This document shows positions 16,218 through 25,146 of a stretch of DNA of 64,000 nt, piece by piece. A model generated the notes under the pieces. The model did no database searches and was not told where the DNA came from. It saw nothing but the letters and a program-made list of their open reading frames with translations. Origin of the DNA: Sycon ciliatum (lineage: Eukaryota; Porifera; Calcarea; Leucosolenida; Sycettidae); the NCBI RefSeq assembly GCF_964019385.1, contig NC_088646.1, positions 6,483,902-6,547,901 on the forward strand. Reading direction: 5' to 3'. The translations under genes and the position numbers were made by a program. Each line of letters starts with the position of its first letter. Position 1 is the stretch's first letter.

Positions 16218-18790
16218 GCTGTTGCTGCTGCTGCTGTTGTTGCTGCTCGTTGTGGTGGTTTTGTTGTTGTTGCTGCTGCTCCTGCACCTCCTGGAGATAT
16301 TTCTCCACTTCATCCTCCTCCGGCTGCTGTTCCTGCTGTTTTATATGCGTTTCGGGTAGACTGGACTGGGAATTTGAGTCACTAAGATGTGTGCTATGTA
16401 GTGGCGATACCACATTACTGGGTGGAGACTGAGCAAATGACAACGGGTTAAGAAAGCTTGCTACATTCAGTGTGAATCCTGGCGATGGTGGCAGGGAAGA
16501 CATCAGTGGTGATGGTGGTAAGGAAGACATCGGCGGTGGGGGTGGTAAGGAAGACATCGGTGGTGACGGTGGTGATGGTGGTAAGGAAGACATCAGTGGT
16601 GGGGGTGATGGTGGTAAGGAAGACATCAGTGGTGGGGGTGATGGTGGTAAGGAAGACATCAGTGGTGGGGGTGGTGGTGGCGGGGGTGGTGGTGGCAGGG
16701 AAGAAACTGGTGATGCTGGCAGTTGGTCATGAGGCTCAGCAAACACATCCCCGTCATCTCCGCTCAGCCGACGGGAATCGGAGGGTTCCGTGAGCGATTG
16801 CCCTTGACTGCTGCTAGTGACCCATGTCTGAGTGCTGCGGACTTGAGCGTGCTGTATTCCGGTACGTCTTGGTGAGCATGGAGGGCTATGACACCAGTCG
16901 TTGCTGAGGACGACACCAGTGTCGTTATTCTCCTCCACGTCTACCACCTCGTATGTTCCGTTCTCGTCGATGTTGACATTGTGTTCTCTCAGGTAGTCAA
17001 TGATCTGGTGTCGTATCCATTGCCGTTTTCTGAAGAGAACGACAATGCCAACCAGTAGCATGGCCACGGCTATGCAAACCACCAGGCTGCTGGCTATTGC
17101 CTTGGGTGCACTCGAACTCTTGCTGCATAATGACAGTGTAGGGCACGCGTGTGGCTTGTCCGAGCCCTCGCGGCAGTAATGGCCCTGCGGGCACTGTATC
17201 CTCTCCACCGGTGTTGGGCAATAGAATCCCGAACGGCACGGTTGGTCGGCATTGGCGCCACCACACGCAATGTAACTCCCAGCACTAGAGTTGCTCGACG
17301 TGTTACTGTTGGCACCCTGTGGCCACATAAAACATGACATGTTTTATTGTCATGTGTGCGGTAGCAGTTAGGAAACTTGGAACAGCATCAAAAGGATAAT
17401 TATGCATTACAGTCAACTTCGGTAATAACGACTGCGGATATAACGACAATTCGCGAATAACGACAGACTTTTCATGCCCAGAGCAAAGTCCCATCCCACT
17501 GTAATACATATAATGAGACTTCGGGTATAACGACACTTCGCGAATAAGGACACCTTTTTGATGCCCTCCGAGTGTCGTTATAAGCGAAGTCGACTGTACA
17601 TGGATTACGCTCGCAGACAAGGCCAAGTGGCTCTAGCAACGTTCAGTACTGGTACGCATCTACTCAGAGTCTCATACTGCTACACAATCATTACCGAAGA
17701 CTAAGTAGAACTGAGTACAAACAGTGGACTAAGGTTATACAGTTAAGCTGGTTCAGGTATCAACGACTAAAATGATCTTAACCACAGTTTTTCCAAGCAC
17801 CGATCATGTCATCAATGCCCCTCCCGTTCCCATGTTTGTACAGTCATGATTCATGGCACTGGCACATGGACGTATCCGGCAAAAACTGTTAGCTGCAGTT
17901 TGGTCAATGAAATTCAACCTCTTTGATAGAGCAGTGCGGCATTGAGTACCATGGATAGTAGAGAGCCGGTGTTCCGTAAAAGTTTCAAATTCAACGTCAA
18001 CATTACCGTCAACATCTCACGCTTGCATCCAAAGTTCGCACGCCATTTTCCGCAGCAAAAGTTCACGTCACGCCAAAGATACTGTGCAAAATCTTTCTAC
18101 TAAGTCCATGGCAGGCACGTGCTATTGTGTTGATGAGGCTGCATTTCATTTTCACTTGGAAATATTTTACCAATGGATTTCACCCCCTGATTTCAGGAGA
18201 CTGCTTTTTCATAAAAAAAGAAGAAGAAGATGTAGACCAGTGTGACTACTGTATACAGTGTAGTACTAGTAGTACTGCAGTCATGTAGTGACTTCATCTT
18301 GGACATGGGGTTGCCGGGGACAAGGGGAAGACATTGCACTCACCTGCACCCATCTCTCACTTCCCGCGTATGGCTGACAACACGTTTCTGAGTTGGTCGC
18401 TGAGCATTGGCCAGTCTCATTCTGAACAGCAACGTGTTGCTTGCAGTAGGCACCCACGGAGCAGCGCACCATACACAGGGCATTCTCTGGGCAGAAGAAG
18501 CCGTCCGGGCACGGTAGCGTTGCGTTGTCAGCCCCTGCGTAGTAGCCACCGTGACAGGCGTTGTGCCTCCATGGTCTTGGCAGACATGAGCTACTATTCA
18601 CTGCCTCTGACGGACTGCTGCAGCAGAAGCTGGCGAACGGAGAGCCGGTGCAGTTTAGATTGAGGCGTCGCACCGGTCTCTCGCCATTCTCCACACATAT
18701 GCCTTTACAGAGGACGGGCAAAAGAATCAGTAGCAGCAGCAACGTCCGCAGAGCTGACAGTCCTGCAAGGGACATGCTTCCTTCACCCAT
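10993..18790 (-). CDS. Half-size ABCG transporter, ABCG24/28-like, with cysteine-rich ectodomain (7 exons)
   Basis: Exons in transcription order: 18790-18344, 17316-15762, 14711-14509, 13747-13556, 13245-13087, 12478-12200, 11745-10993 (stop TAG). All are phase-compatible and total about 1195 aa. Residues 1-30 form a signal peptide with a Leu-rich core. A Cys-rich extracellular part follows with [10 protein letters not shown] and [10 protein letters not shown], then a single TM helix near 222-244. A long linker holds MSSLPP repeats and polyQ. Then comes one nucleotide-binding domain: Walker [10 protein letters not shown] (about 653), Q-loop FVPQDD, signature ISGGQRKR (about 763), Walker [14 protein letters not shown]-loop HQPR (about 820). 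The last two exons encode the ABC2-type membrane domain. The order signal peptide-Cys domain-TM-NBD-TMD is that of plant ABCG24/28; half-transporters of this family dimerise. The substrate is unknown. The start is the first ATG of the open frame before the signal peptide. Confidence 0.9.
11791..11852. repeat. (GT)31 microsatellite
   Basis: A pure GT tract in the last ABCG intron, about 50 bp upstream (in transcript sense) of the acceptor at 11746. On the transcribed sense strand it reads (CA)n. Confidence 0.95.
12487..12554. repeat. (CA)34 microsatellite abutting a splice acceptor
   Basis: On the plus strand it is CA; in the ABCG transcript it is (GU)n ending only a few bases before the acceptor CTCCAG at 12479-12484. 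The repeat therefore occupies the place of the polypyrimidine tract. Confidence 0.95.
13371..13555. repeat. Imperfect tandem repeat, about 18-20 bp unit
   Basis: Variants of CCCCTGACCCCATTGTAAAC recur about nine times in the ABCG intron between the exons at 13245 and 13556. One variant includes a C13 run. Units are diverged and of uneven length. Confidence 0.8.
14093..14447. mobile_element. pogo/Tigger-like MITE containing a tandem array
   Basis: TA flanks both ends (14091-14092 and 14448-14449). The left terminus reads CAGTAAAACCAGTCGAGGCG; the right terminus, reverse-complemented, reads CAGTGAACCCTGTGTAAGAC. CAGT..AACC ends with TA duplication are typical of pogo/Tigger elements. The right half is occupied by seven 29-bp repeats (14223-14425) whose unit contains the GACCAC motif of the terminus. 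It lies in an ABCG intron. Confidence 0.75.
14223..14425. repeat. 29-bp tandem repeat, 7 copies
   Basis: The unit begins TGACCACGTTTTGAAGGTCC and ends CTTGAGCRG. The copies differ at two or three positions only (CACTTG for CCCTTG in one, AG/GG at the end). It lies wholly inside the MITE 14093-14447, next to its right end. Confidence 0.95.
14878..15195. repeat. CCACCA/GCGGCCGC minisatellite
   Basis: CCA/CCG triplets are broken at intervals by CACTCGCGGCCGC, so NotI sites (GCGGCCGC) recur about eight times in 300 bp. It lies in the ABCG intron between exons 15762 and 14711. All six frames stay open here only because of the triplet composition, so the long His/Pro and Val/Gly frames are artefacts. 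Confidence 0.95.
15315..15372. repeat. (GGT)n microsatellite
   Basis: GTG/GGT triplets with one GAT interruption, in the same ABCG intron as the CCA minisatellite but of opposite strand composition. The two could pair to form a large stem in the transcript. Confidence 0.9.
16158..16250 (-). repeat. In-frame polyglutamine tract of the ABCG transporter
   Basis: TTG/CTG repeats on the plus strand read CAA/CAG on the coding strand. They give an uninterrupted run of nearly 30 Gln followed by a second, broken Gln-rich run (to about 16290). The upstream part is pure CAA and therefore likely to be length-polymorphic. It lies in the cytosolic linker before the nucleotide-binding domain. Confidence 0.95.
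16480..16715 (-). repeat. Coding minisatellite (MSSLPPSPP repeats) in the ABCG linker
   Basis: Plus-strand units of GGTGGTAAGGAAGACATCRG type recur about eight times. On the coding strand they give repeats of M-S-S-L-P-P with variable Pro/Ser tails, ending in an 11-residue polyPro run. All variants keep the frame (unit lengths are multiples of 3). Confidence 0.9.
17410..17596. mobile_element. pogo/Tigger-like MITE (family 1, copy a)
   Basis: TA flanks both ends. The left end is CAGTCAACTTCGGTAATAAC; the right end is its approximate reverse complement (GCGAAGTCGACTG). The body is 187 bp with internal repeats of TTCGCGAATAACGACA. A close copy is at 29409-29588. It sits in the first ABCG intron. 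Confidence 0.85.
17597..18343. other. Remainder of the first ABCG intron
   Basis: No exon or clear element is seen. A small AG-rich run (about 18216-18230) and a GTAGTACTAGTAGTACTG dyad near 18260 are the only structure. Confidence 0.5.
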
Positions 18791-20260
18791 TGCAGGCGTC
18801 TTCTCGCGGGACAAGGCAAGCAGACAAACCTAGCTACAACGCAAGTACAGTACAGAGCTTGCTGCTGCTGCTGCTAGCATGCTGCTTGCAACGTAGGCCT
18901 GGAGAAAAAATCCGTGGAAAGCACTTCGGCAACTAATACTTGAAGAGTTCATTCCCATTGAATGGACGATTGGACGGCACACAGACACGTAGGACGACGT
19001 CGACCGCACTCAGCTTGAGATCAGTTTTGTACCCTCTGTGTACGACTCGTACCGAGCATATCGCACAGCATGATGGTCATGTTCTCCGCAGGTAGAACAT
19101 GACGTTGTAGATCCTCGGCCTCGTACTCTAATCGTAGGCCAAGATCTGCATAGACTAGACGAGAGAGCTAGAGAGACTCAGACTCAGAGAGAAAGACTTA
19201 GTGCAACAGTTGCACTTGTAGTACTGTCACTACAATAATGTAAGTAAAATAAAGTAAAGTTTGCACGTCCGCGTTACCACCGGCTATACAATTGCGTTGA
19301 GAACTACAATAATGTAGACCTGCAGTAATGCAGCATGCCCAGCATGTTGCCATTGTTGGAGTGTCATTTCCACTGCTGGCGTGGTGATAAATCTCCGGAC
19401 TGCTGTCGACCACCGGCACCACCATTTTACGGTTGATTTACCGCAAAGTATCGCGACGCCCTTCTTTTCCTACAAAGATCGGCCTCATTTCCTCTGTGCT
19501 GCGCTGATGAGTCCACAAGTACAAGGCCGGGACGAAACGGTTCTGTCCGCAGATTGAGTAGATCTACGTACTTCACGTTCGCGCTCATCTGGCCTGGGGT
19601 GCATGCAGATATCGATAGACAGAAGAGATTTTTGCCCGTTTGGGCTTGAAGTATCATGAATATTACTATTAATAGTATTATTAGTCGAGCAAAATCTCTG
19701 TCAGACTGTGGAGCGTTTCACTGCATCATACTTTTCATAGTGCATGCCAAGCCCATGCAGAGGGGGTGTATGCTCTCTCGCTGGTAGCAGAGTCTAGACT
19801 AGGCTACATAGTATCCTTTTCTTTCTTTGCATCATCATTAATTTTTATGCGGTCAATAAAAACCCGCTTCCAAGGCTAGAGACTAGTAGAGTAGAGGAGG
19901 GCATTATGCTGCTAATCCAGCTGGTGCAGAACATGGTGATCAGCTGACGGCATGTTACAAGCTACAACAAGCTACATTTTATTAGATAAACCTTGCTTTG
20001 TTGAAACAGTCATGGTGTTGGTTGACAGCATGCAACAAGGCGGAGACCACCGTGTTCGGAAACCAGCAGTGATCTTACTTCAACCTCCGTGGTTGGTAGA
20101 GCCCCGGCCCCGGTCTTCACGACCACTCTAAACAAAGCCAAACAATATCTAAACCATGGTTAGAAGTTGAAAAAATTATAAAAAAGAAAAGTAGGTAAGC
20201 AGATCAGAGCAAAAGCTAGTATCAAGATGACATCCAGGCGCGAACAACGTATGCACGACT
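18791..20260. other. Upstream region of the ABCG gene
   Basis: This contains the presumed 5' UTR and promoter of the minus-strand ABCG gene; no TATA box is obvious. A (CTG)n run lies at 18862-18877. A SINE tail lies at 19240-19303. I found no protein-coding exon. Confidence 0.45.
19240..19303 (-). mobile_element. 3' end of a SINE (minus copy)
   Basis: The reverse complement is nearly identical to 33499-33555: TCTCAACGCAATTGTATAGC, then CGGTGGTAACG and a (CTTTA)-type tail. Only the last 60 bp are present, as expected for 5'-truncated retroposition. Confidence 0.8.
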
Positions 20261-20263
20261 AGA

Positions 20264-20311
20264 CCAGGGAGTCGTAAAATACCATTTTACGACCATTTTA
20301 CGACTCCCTGG
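20264..20311. repeat. Small palindrome of the CCAGGGAGTCGTAAAATACC family
   Basis: CCAGGGAGTCGTAAAATACC is followed by a short centre and its reverse complement. The same 20-mer occurs at 54375-54394 in a second palindrome, so it is a tiny dispersed foldback family. Confidence 0.8.
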
Positions 20312-20406
20312 ACTAGACTGACGGTACAACAAGAAAAAAACTAAGACAACTCCCTTGAATAAAGAGGGTCAGAACCGGGTCTAACAGCTACATCAAGAGT
20401 CAATAA

Positions 20407-20690
20407 GGGGCCGTCCAAGGTTACCAATAATATTTTCAAAACGAAATGTTTTCGTTTGTGGGTGGGTGGGTTTGATGGAGTTTCGTTCTGAAAATAATAA
20501 TTATTATTGAATGCTGATGGAGAATGCCCAGTTACTTCTGGATGTCGAAAATTGACATCAATATTTTATTGGAATTCGTTTTACCTGCAGAAAAGGTGGG
20601 TGGGTGGGTGGGGGCTGAAAAATACTCAAATTTTGAAACTTTTCGTTTTGTAAAAACAATCGGTAACCCCGGACGACCCCTAACTGGGTT
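20407..20690. mobile_element. Harbinger-like MITE with TAA target duplication
   Basis: The ends are GGGGCCGTCCAAGGTTACC at the left and GGTAACCCCGGACGACCCC at the right (imperfect TIRs). TAA flanks both sides (20404-20406 and 20691-20693). A 3-bp TWA duplication is characteristic of PIF/Harbinger. The interior contains GTGGGTGGGTGGG tracts and an inverted AAAACGAAA. Confidence 0.75.
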
Positions 20691-20775
20691 ATGGACTCTT
20701 GGCTACATATGTCTCCACGCTTCAGATGGGCTCATGACTCAGCGCAGCCCCAGACATTTTCCACGTGACAGTAAA

Positions 20776-21180
20776 ACTCATAAAAAGGACACACTTCAGG
20801 CTCATTACAAACATCTTGAAAGTTTTTGTCTTCACAAGTATACTTTCAAGCCTTCTCATCAGGTGAAATACAGGCAAGAGAAAAGGAACAGGAACAGTGG
20901 ATTAAATACAGTAAGAAGGTGGTAAAACAGCGCAAAAAGAAAGAAAGAAAGAAAGAAGATAGCTAAAGTAAACAGCGAAAATTGCAATAATGACACAAAG
21001 GTGCAAATGCGAGAAAACTCAATAAGCGCGACATGTAGTGCTTACTGTATTTAATCCACTGTTCCTGTTCCTTTTCTCTTGCCTGTATTTCACCTGATGA
21101 GAAGGCTTGAAAGTATACTTGTGAAGACAAAAACTTTCAAGATGTTTGTAATGAGCCTGAAGTGTGTCCTTTTTATGAGT
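20776..21180. repeat. Foldback with 140-bp inverted arms
   Basis: Arm 20776-20915 is the reverse complement of 21041-21180 with no difference I could find by eye. They are separated by about 125 bp that includes an AAAG microsatellite. The arms end ACTCATAAAAAGG. No ORF. Near-identity of the arms implies recent formation or gene conversion. Confidence 0.85.
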
Positions 21181-21234
21181 ATTATCGCATTTTTGTCTCA
21201 GAGGAAACTGTTGACAGTAAAACGTCCATATTTA

Positions 21235-21778
21235 GGCTGCGTTTACACGACAACGCACGGCCAGTTTTCCGTTTTCAGTCCCGCATTTCTTTTTTCGTTT
21301 TCGTACGTTTACACGATCAAAGCCGATCCGAGGTGGTCTCCGTTTGTACCGTTTTCAAGCGTCTAGTGCCGTCTACACGAGAGCAAAGGATCCGCCAAAG
21401 TTCGTCATGTGCCAAGTGTTGCCGTGGAAGCACCAATCACACTCAAGTAATGGTTGAAAACAGGCACACGACAACACACGTCACATGACGAAAATTGTAA
21501 AAACAATTTTTTGGATTGTCGGATCCGTGTAAACGGCCGAAAACGAAACAAACGTGACGGAAAACGAGGCCAGCACACCGTTTCGACTGTTTACACACCC
21601 AAATTTATCCGGCAGAACATTTCCGTTTTCAAATTCTTCCACCTTGGCCAGCGTTTTGGTTTTCTTCCGTTTTCGTGTACAACTTTTACGTTTTGCTCCG
21701 CGTACCGTGTAAATGAACCATGGATCCGAAAGGATTTCGTTGCGTTTTCGCCCCCAGCGTTGTCGTGTAAACGCAGCC
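21235..21778. mobile_element. Harbinger-like MITE with 22-bp TIR and TTA duplication
   Basis: Both ends begin GGCTGCGTTTACACGACAAC followed by GC (right end reverse-complemented). TTA flanks both sides (21232-21234 and 21779-21781). The 544-bp interior carries several degenerate TTTACACG/CGTGTAAA motifs in both orientations and many CGTTTTC/GAAAACG blocks. The open frames across it are composition artefacts. Confidence 0.85.
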
Positions 21779-21789
21779 TTAGACGCGAA

Positions 21790-22160
21790 ACCGGGAAAAC
21801 CCCAAATCGCAGCCATATCGCACCCCACGCAACTGCCGCAACTGGGCCATCGCAGGCCATCGCAGAAGTTGAGCTGCGATGCGATGCGATGCGACAAGCG
21901 ATTTGGTGTACGATTTTGACCTTTTCTACAGCAAAGTTGTACAAAGGTGCAAGAGTTGCCTATAAATTTTTACAAGTAATTATTAGTTGTGTCAAACCGC
22001 GCGAATATCATGGTGACGTACCCAAATCAGCAAAACTTTGTCGCATCGCTGACTTCTTCTGTGAATGGTATTTCGCGAGTTCGCATCGCACGCATCCATC
22101 GCAGATCGCGTCGCATCGCGTGTCGCATCGCAAAAAAGCTTCTGTGAGAGCCCACGTACG
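21790..22160. repeat. GCATCGCA-rich inverted cluster
   Basis: CGCAT/GATGCG motifs are densely packed at both ends (21830-21900 and 22040-22135) around an unrelated centre. This suggests another non-autonomous element with subterminal repeats. TIR ends could not be placed. Confidence 0.5.
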
Positions 22161-23238
22161 CAAGCTGGGGTGACATGATGCGTGATGGATGGAGTTGCGC
22201 TACACGCGCGCAGTCGCGCACTCGCGCAGTCGATGCGCCAAGCCAGCTGAGTGGGTCTTTTTCTTTTTTTTCTTTTATGTCGTGAGGACCGGGGCTCTTC
22301 CAACCACAGTTTTATGTCATGAGGACCAGGGCCCCAGGAAGTCCCTCCCGTTGAGTTCCCCGTTTACTAAACAACATGTGAGTGCTTTGGCTTTTGCACC
22401 TTGTGCCGTTGTGTCGCTCCTGGCCTTGCATGCTAGGACCGGCGATACTTCGCATCTTGGAACCACTAAAAGCCGACGTGTGCACACCAGTACAGCCTCA
22501 TTCGTCTTTCCAGGGAGTTGCTGGCAACTGTTACTTCGCTCCTGGTAACAAGGATGCAACGAATCTTACCAAGGTTCACGGCAAGCCCGGGACATTCTCT
22601 GGACATCTCGTAAGGTCTACCGCTGGCACTGGCACTCGGAGGCTGCTGGGCCATGGGTGCAAGTAGAGCGTTCCCGTGATGATGTAATACCTGGATATTT
22701 CCGCAACGGAACACTTTGCCACGGGGACGGAAGAGAGAAGGCAATCATGGTCAACTAAACCTCCGCTTATCTGATTGTGTTTTTCTACACGCAGACAAGA
22801 CCTTTCGACCTGGCTTTCTTCGTCTTCGGCTTGACAGACAGGAAACATCTTCGGCCGGGAGTATGGGCTGCCATCCCGCCTGTAAGCGGTAAGACCGGCA
22901 TGTGCATGACTATGATTATTCCTACTACAAAAAAGTGGCCGTCCGTAAATACATGCAGAGACGGCTAAGAGGCGTTTCTTTCTTGACCCACCCACCCACC
23001 CCCAGAAGCGCCCCCCAATAATGCAGACACTACCACTACTAATAATAAACAGCATACTTAGTATGCACCAAGGAGTAGTACAATTGTACTACTCCTTGGT
23101 ATGCACACACAATTATACTGTAGTACAGTGGACTGCACTTCTGACAAACTCGCATCGTAGCGAACTTCGTGATAGCGAACCCTTGTCGTTTGCGGTTCAG
23201 AGTTGAACCAGAAACCAAGGCCAAGGTTCCTGTTTCAC

Positions 23239-24124
23239 ACCTACATTAAAGGGGAAGTTAAGGCAAAAATTAAAATTTCACCAGTTGTAGTCTTCGGGGT
23301 GCTGAGGCGAATGGTCGTGGTCCGAGGAAGCTGAGACGCTCCCTTCCTACTTGAATCCCAATCGAACTCGCGCACTTCCACCGAAACTGGGTGACTGCGC
23401 CCTACGAGATGGGGATTTGTATGCAAAATGTCACTAAAAGCGCCATTTCGTTCTTATAAAAGCACGGATGACCGCGATTGGCCCATATGTTGTAGTCTTT
23501 TGGACGCTGAGTCGACTGGTTTTGGTCCGAAAAGGCTGCGATGCAGCGTTCCTCCTTTATTCCCAATCGAACATGGTTGAACAAGTGGTCACGTGCTCCT
23601 GGGTGCCCAAATCACCTGGTCACCACGCCAGCAGGTGACAACTTTCACACCAAGGTTCAACTCGAGTTCAACTCGAGTGACAGGACTGCACCCAAAAAAG
23701 GTCAAACAGGCTAGTAAGTTGTACCCTGCAGGCACGGTGACCAGGTGACTGGCGTACGCAGGAGCACGTGACCGCTTCTTCAACCATGTTCGATTGGGAA
23801 TAAAGGCGGAACGCTGCATCGCAGCCTTTTCGGACCAAAACCAGTCGACTCAGCGTCCAAAAGACTACAACATATGGGCCAATCGCGGTCATCCGTGCTT
23901 TTATAAGAACGAAATGGCGCTTTTAGTGACATTTTGCATACAAATCCCCATCTCGTAGGGCGCAGTCACCCAGTTTCGGTGGAAGTGCGCGAGTTCGATT
24001 GGGATTCAAGTAGGAAGGGAGCGTCTCAGCTTCCTCGGACCACGACCATTCGACTCAGCACCCCGAAGACTACAACTGGTGAAATTTTAATTTTTGCCTT
24101 AACTTCCCCTTTAATAATGTAGGT
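23239..24124. mobile_element. Large foldback element, arms about 360 bp
   Basis: Starting CACCTACATTAAAGGGGAAG and ending with its inverse, the two halves pair almost perfectly from 23239 to about 23600 and from about 23765 to 24124. The central 165 bp contain a partial dyad around CTCGAGTTCAACTCGAG. No ORF survives beyond mirrored frames. A truncated relative is at 4207-4360. Confidence 0.9.
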
Positions 24125-24177
24125 GCTATAAATTTATAGCAAGAGTATAACCCTCTAGTCTTGGTACTACATGTAGC

Positions 24178-24240
24178 AGTGCTACATCATGTACAATGTA
24201 CATGACATCATGTACATTGTACATGACATCATGTACACGC
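24178..24240. repeat. Short tandem/palindromic CATCATGTACAATGTACATGA repeat
   Basis: About three units of a 21-bp repeat that is itself palindromic (ATGTACAATGTACAT) follow directly on the foldback. Confidence 0.8.
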
Positions 24241-24361
24241 GTAGTATGGTATGCATGCACTCCGAAATGTATTTTTTTGGAAACGCCTTTCAGGCGAACC
24301 CACCCACCAGAAACGCCTCTTAGACGTCTCTAAGTAAATACATGTATTTACGGACGGCCCC

Positions 24362-24970
24362 TAATACTATGAGTGATTACATGCATGGTCGACTAGTACA
24401 GTATCTAGTACATCTTCCAACCGGTCATTAGCCCGGTACGCGGTACTTAGGGGGCGTTCGAATTGTCTTCATCAACTTTTAGAACACAAACTTTAAAAGA
24501 GATTAGTAAGTTTCCCAATAGAACGGTTTCTATCATTTTAGAATTTTTCAGTGGAATTGTCATGGCGATAATGACGTACGATCAGATCGACGTCACGCGT
24601 AGCTATTACAAACTTTTCGGAACTATTTATATAAATCCACCTCTCCATCGGATGAGGTTGTGGACTTTCGAAAAGGAGTTTCGGTCACCTCTTCAGAAAA
24701 ACGAAACTCCTCAAAAAGTCAAAGAGTGACCATTCGAACGTGCCCTTGGTCTCCCGCGTGCAGGTCAAGATGGTGTCACAGGGCCAACTGCTTCATGCGG
24801 ATATCCAAAAAGCGTACAATGCAAAAAGTAAAGAAAGGGATAGTAGGTGTTGCCCAGCAAGCATTGTACATGTAGGCCCTAACATGTACATTATATTTTA
24901 TTTCATGACACAGAGGGTGTGCGCCTTAACCTGCAATAGTGCTCAAATGCCCGGAATGGGCAGAGCGTAG
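24362..24970. other. Non-coding stretch
   Basis: No exon, TIR or tandem repeat was recognised. A frame at 24463-24729 has no family resemblance and no splice context. Confidence 0.4.
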
Positions 24971-25146
24971 TACGCAAGAGGTACACAAAAGGAAGTATAT
25001 AGGGCTGTTTTTTGTTGTAACTCAGAGTTTCATGGCAAAAACCAATCATCAGACAACGTGTTGTCTGATGATTGGTTTTTGCCATGAAACTCTGAGTTAC
25101 AACAAAAAACAGCCCTATATACTTCCTTTTGTGTACCTCTTGCGTA
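24971..25146. repeat. Perfect 176-bp palindrome
   Basis: Arms of 87 bp (24971-25057 and 25060-25146) are exact reverse complements by eye, with only two bases (GT) between them. The ends read TACGCAAGAGGTACAC. Such a structure extrudes cruciforms and can form a hairpin RNA. It is either a very young foldback or an assembly artefact. Confidence 0.9.

Larger units (their letters stand above)
22935..24361. mobile_element. Foldback element interrupted by a second foldback
   Basis: The left end (GGCCGTCCGTAAATACATG, then AGAGACG.CTAAGAGGCGTTTC) is matched in inverse at 24255-24361. Between them lie a small palindrome (23061-23110) and the 886-bp foldback 23239-24124. The left terminus has one substitution (GTGGCC for GGGGCC). 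The structure is a nested insertion. Confidence 0.75.

Noticed and set aside
16162-16359. Plus-strand polyleucine/polycysteine frames
   Set aside because: They are antisense shadows of the ABCG polyglutamine tract.
15989-16432. 147-codon plus-strand frame
   Set aside because: Opposite strand of the ABCG linker exon; no independent support.
21454-22173. 239-codon plus-strand frame
   Set aside because: It runs across the right part of a MITE and the GCATCGCA cluster, with no domain and composition set by the repeats.
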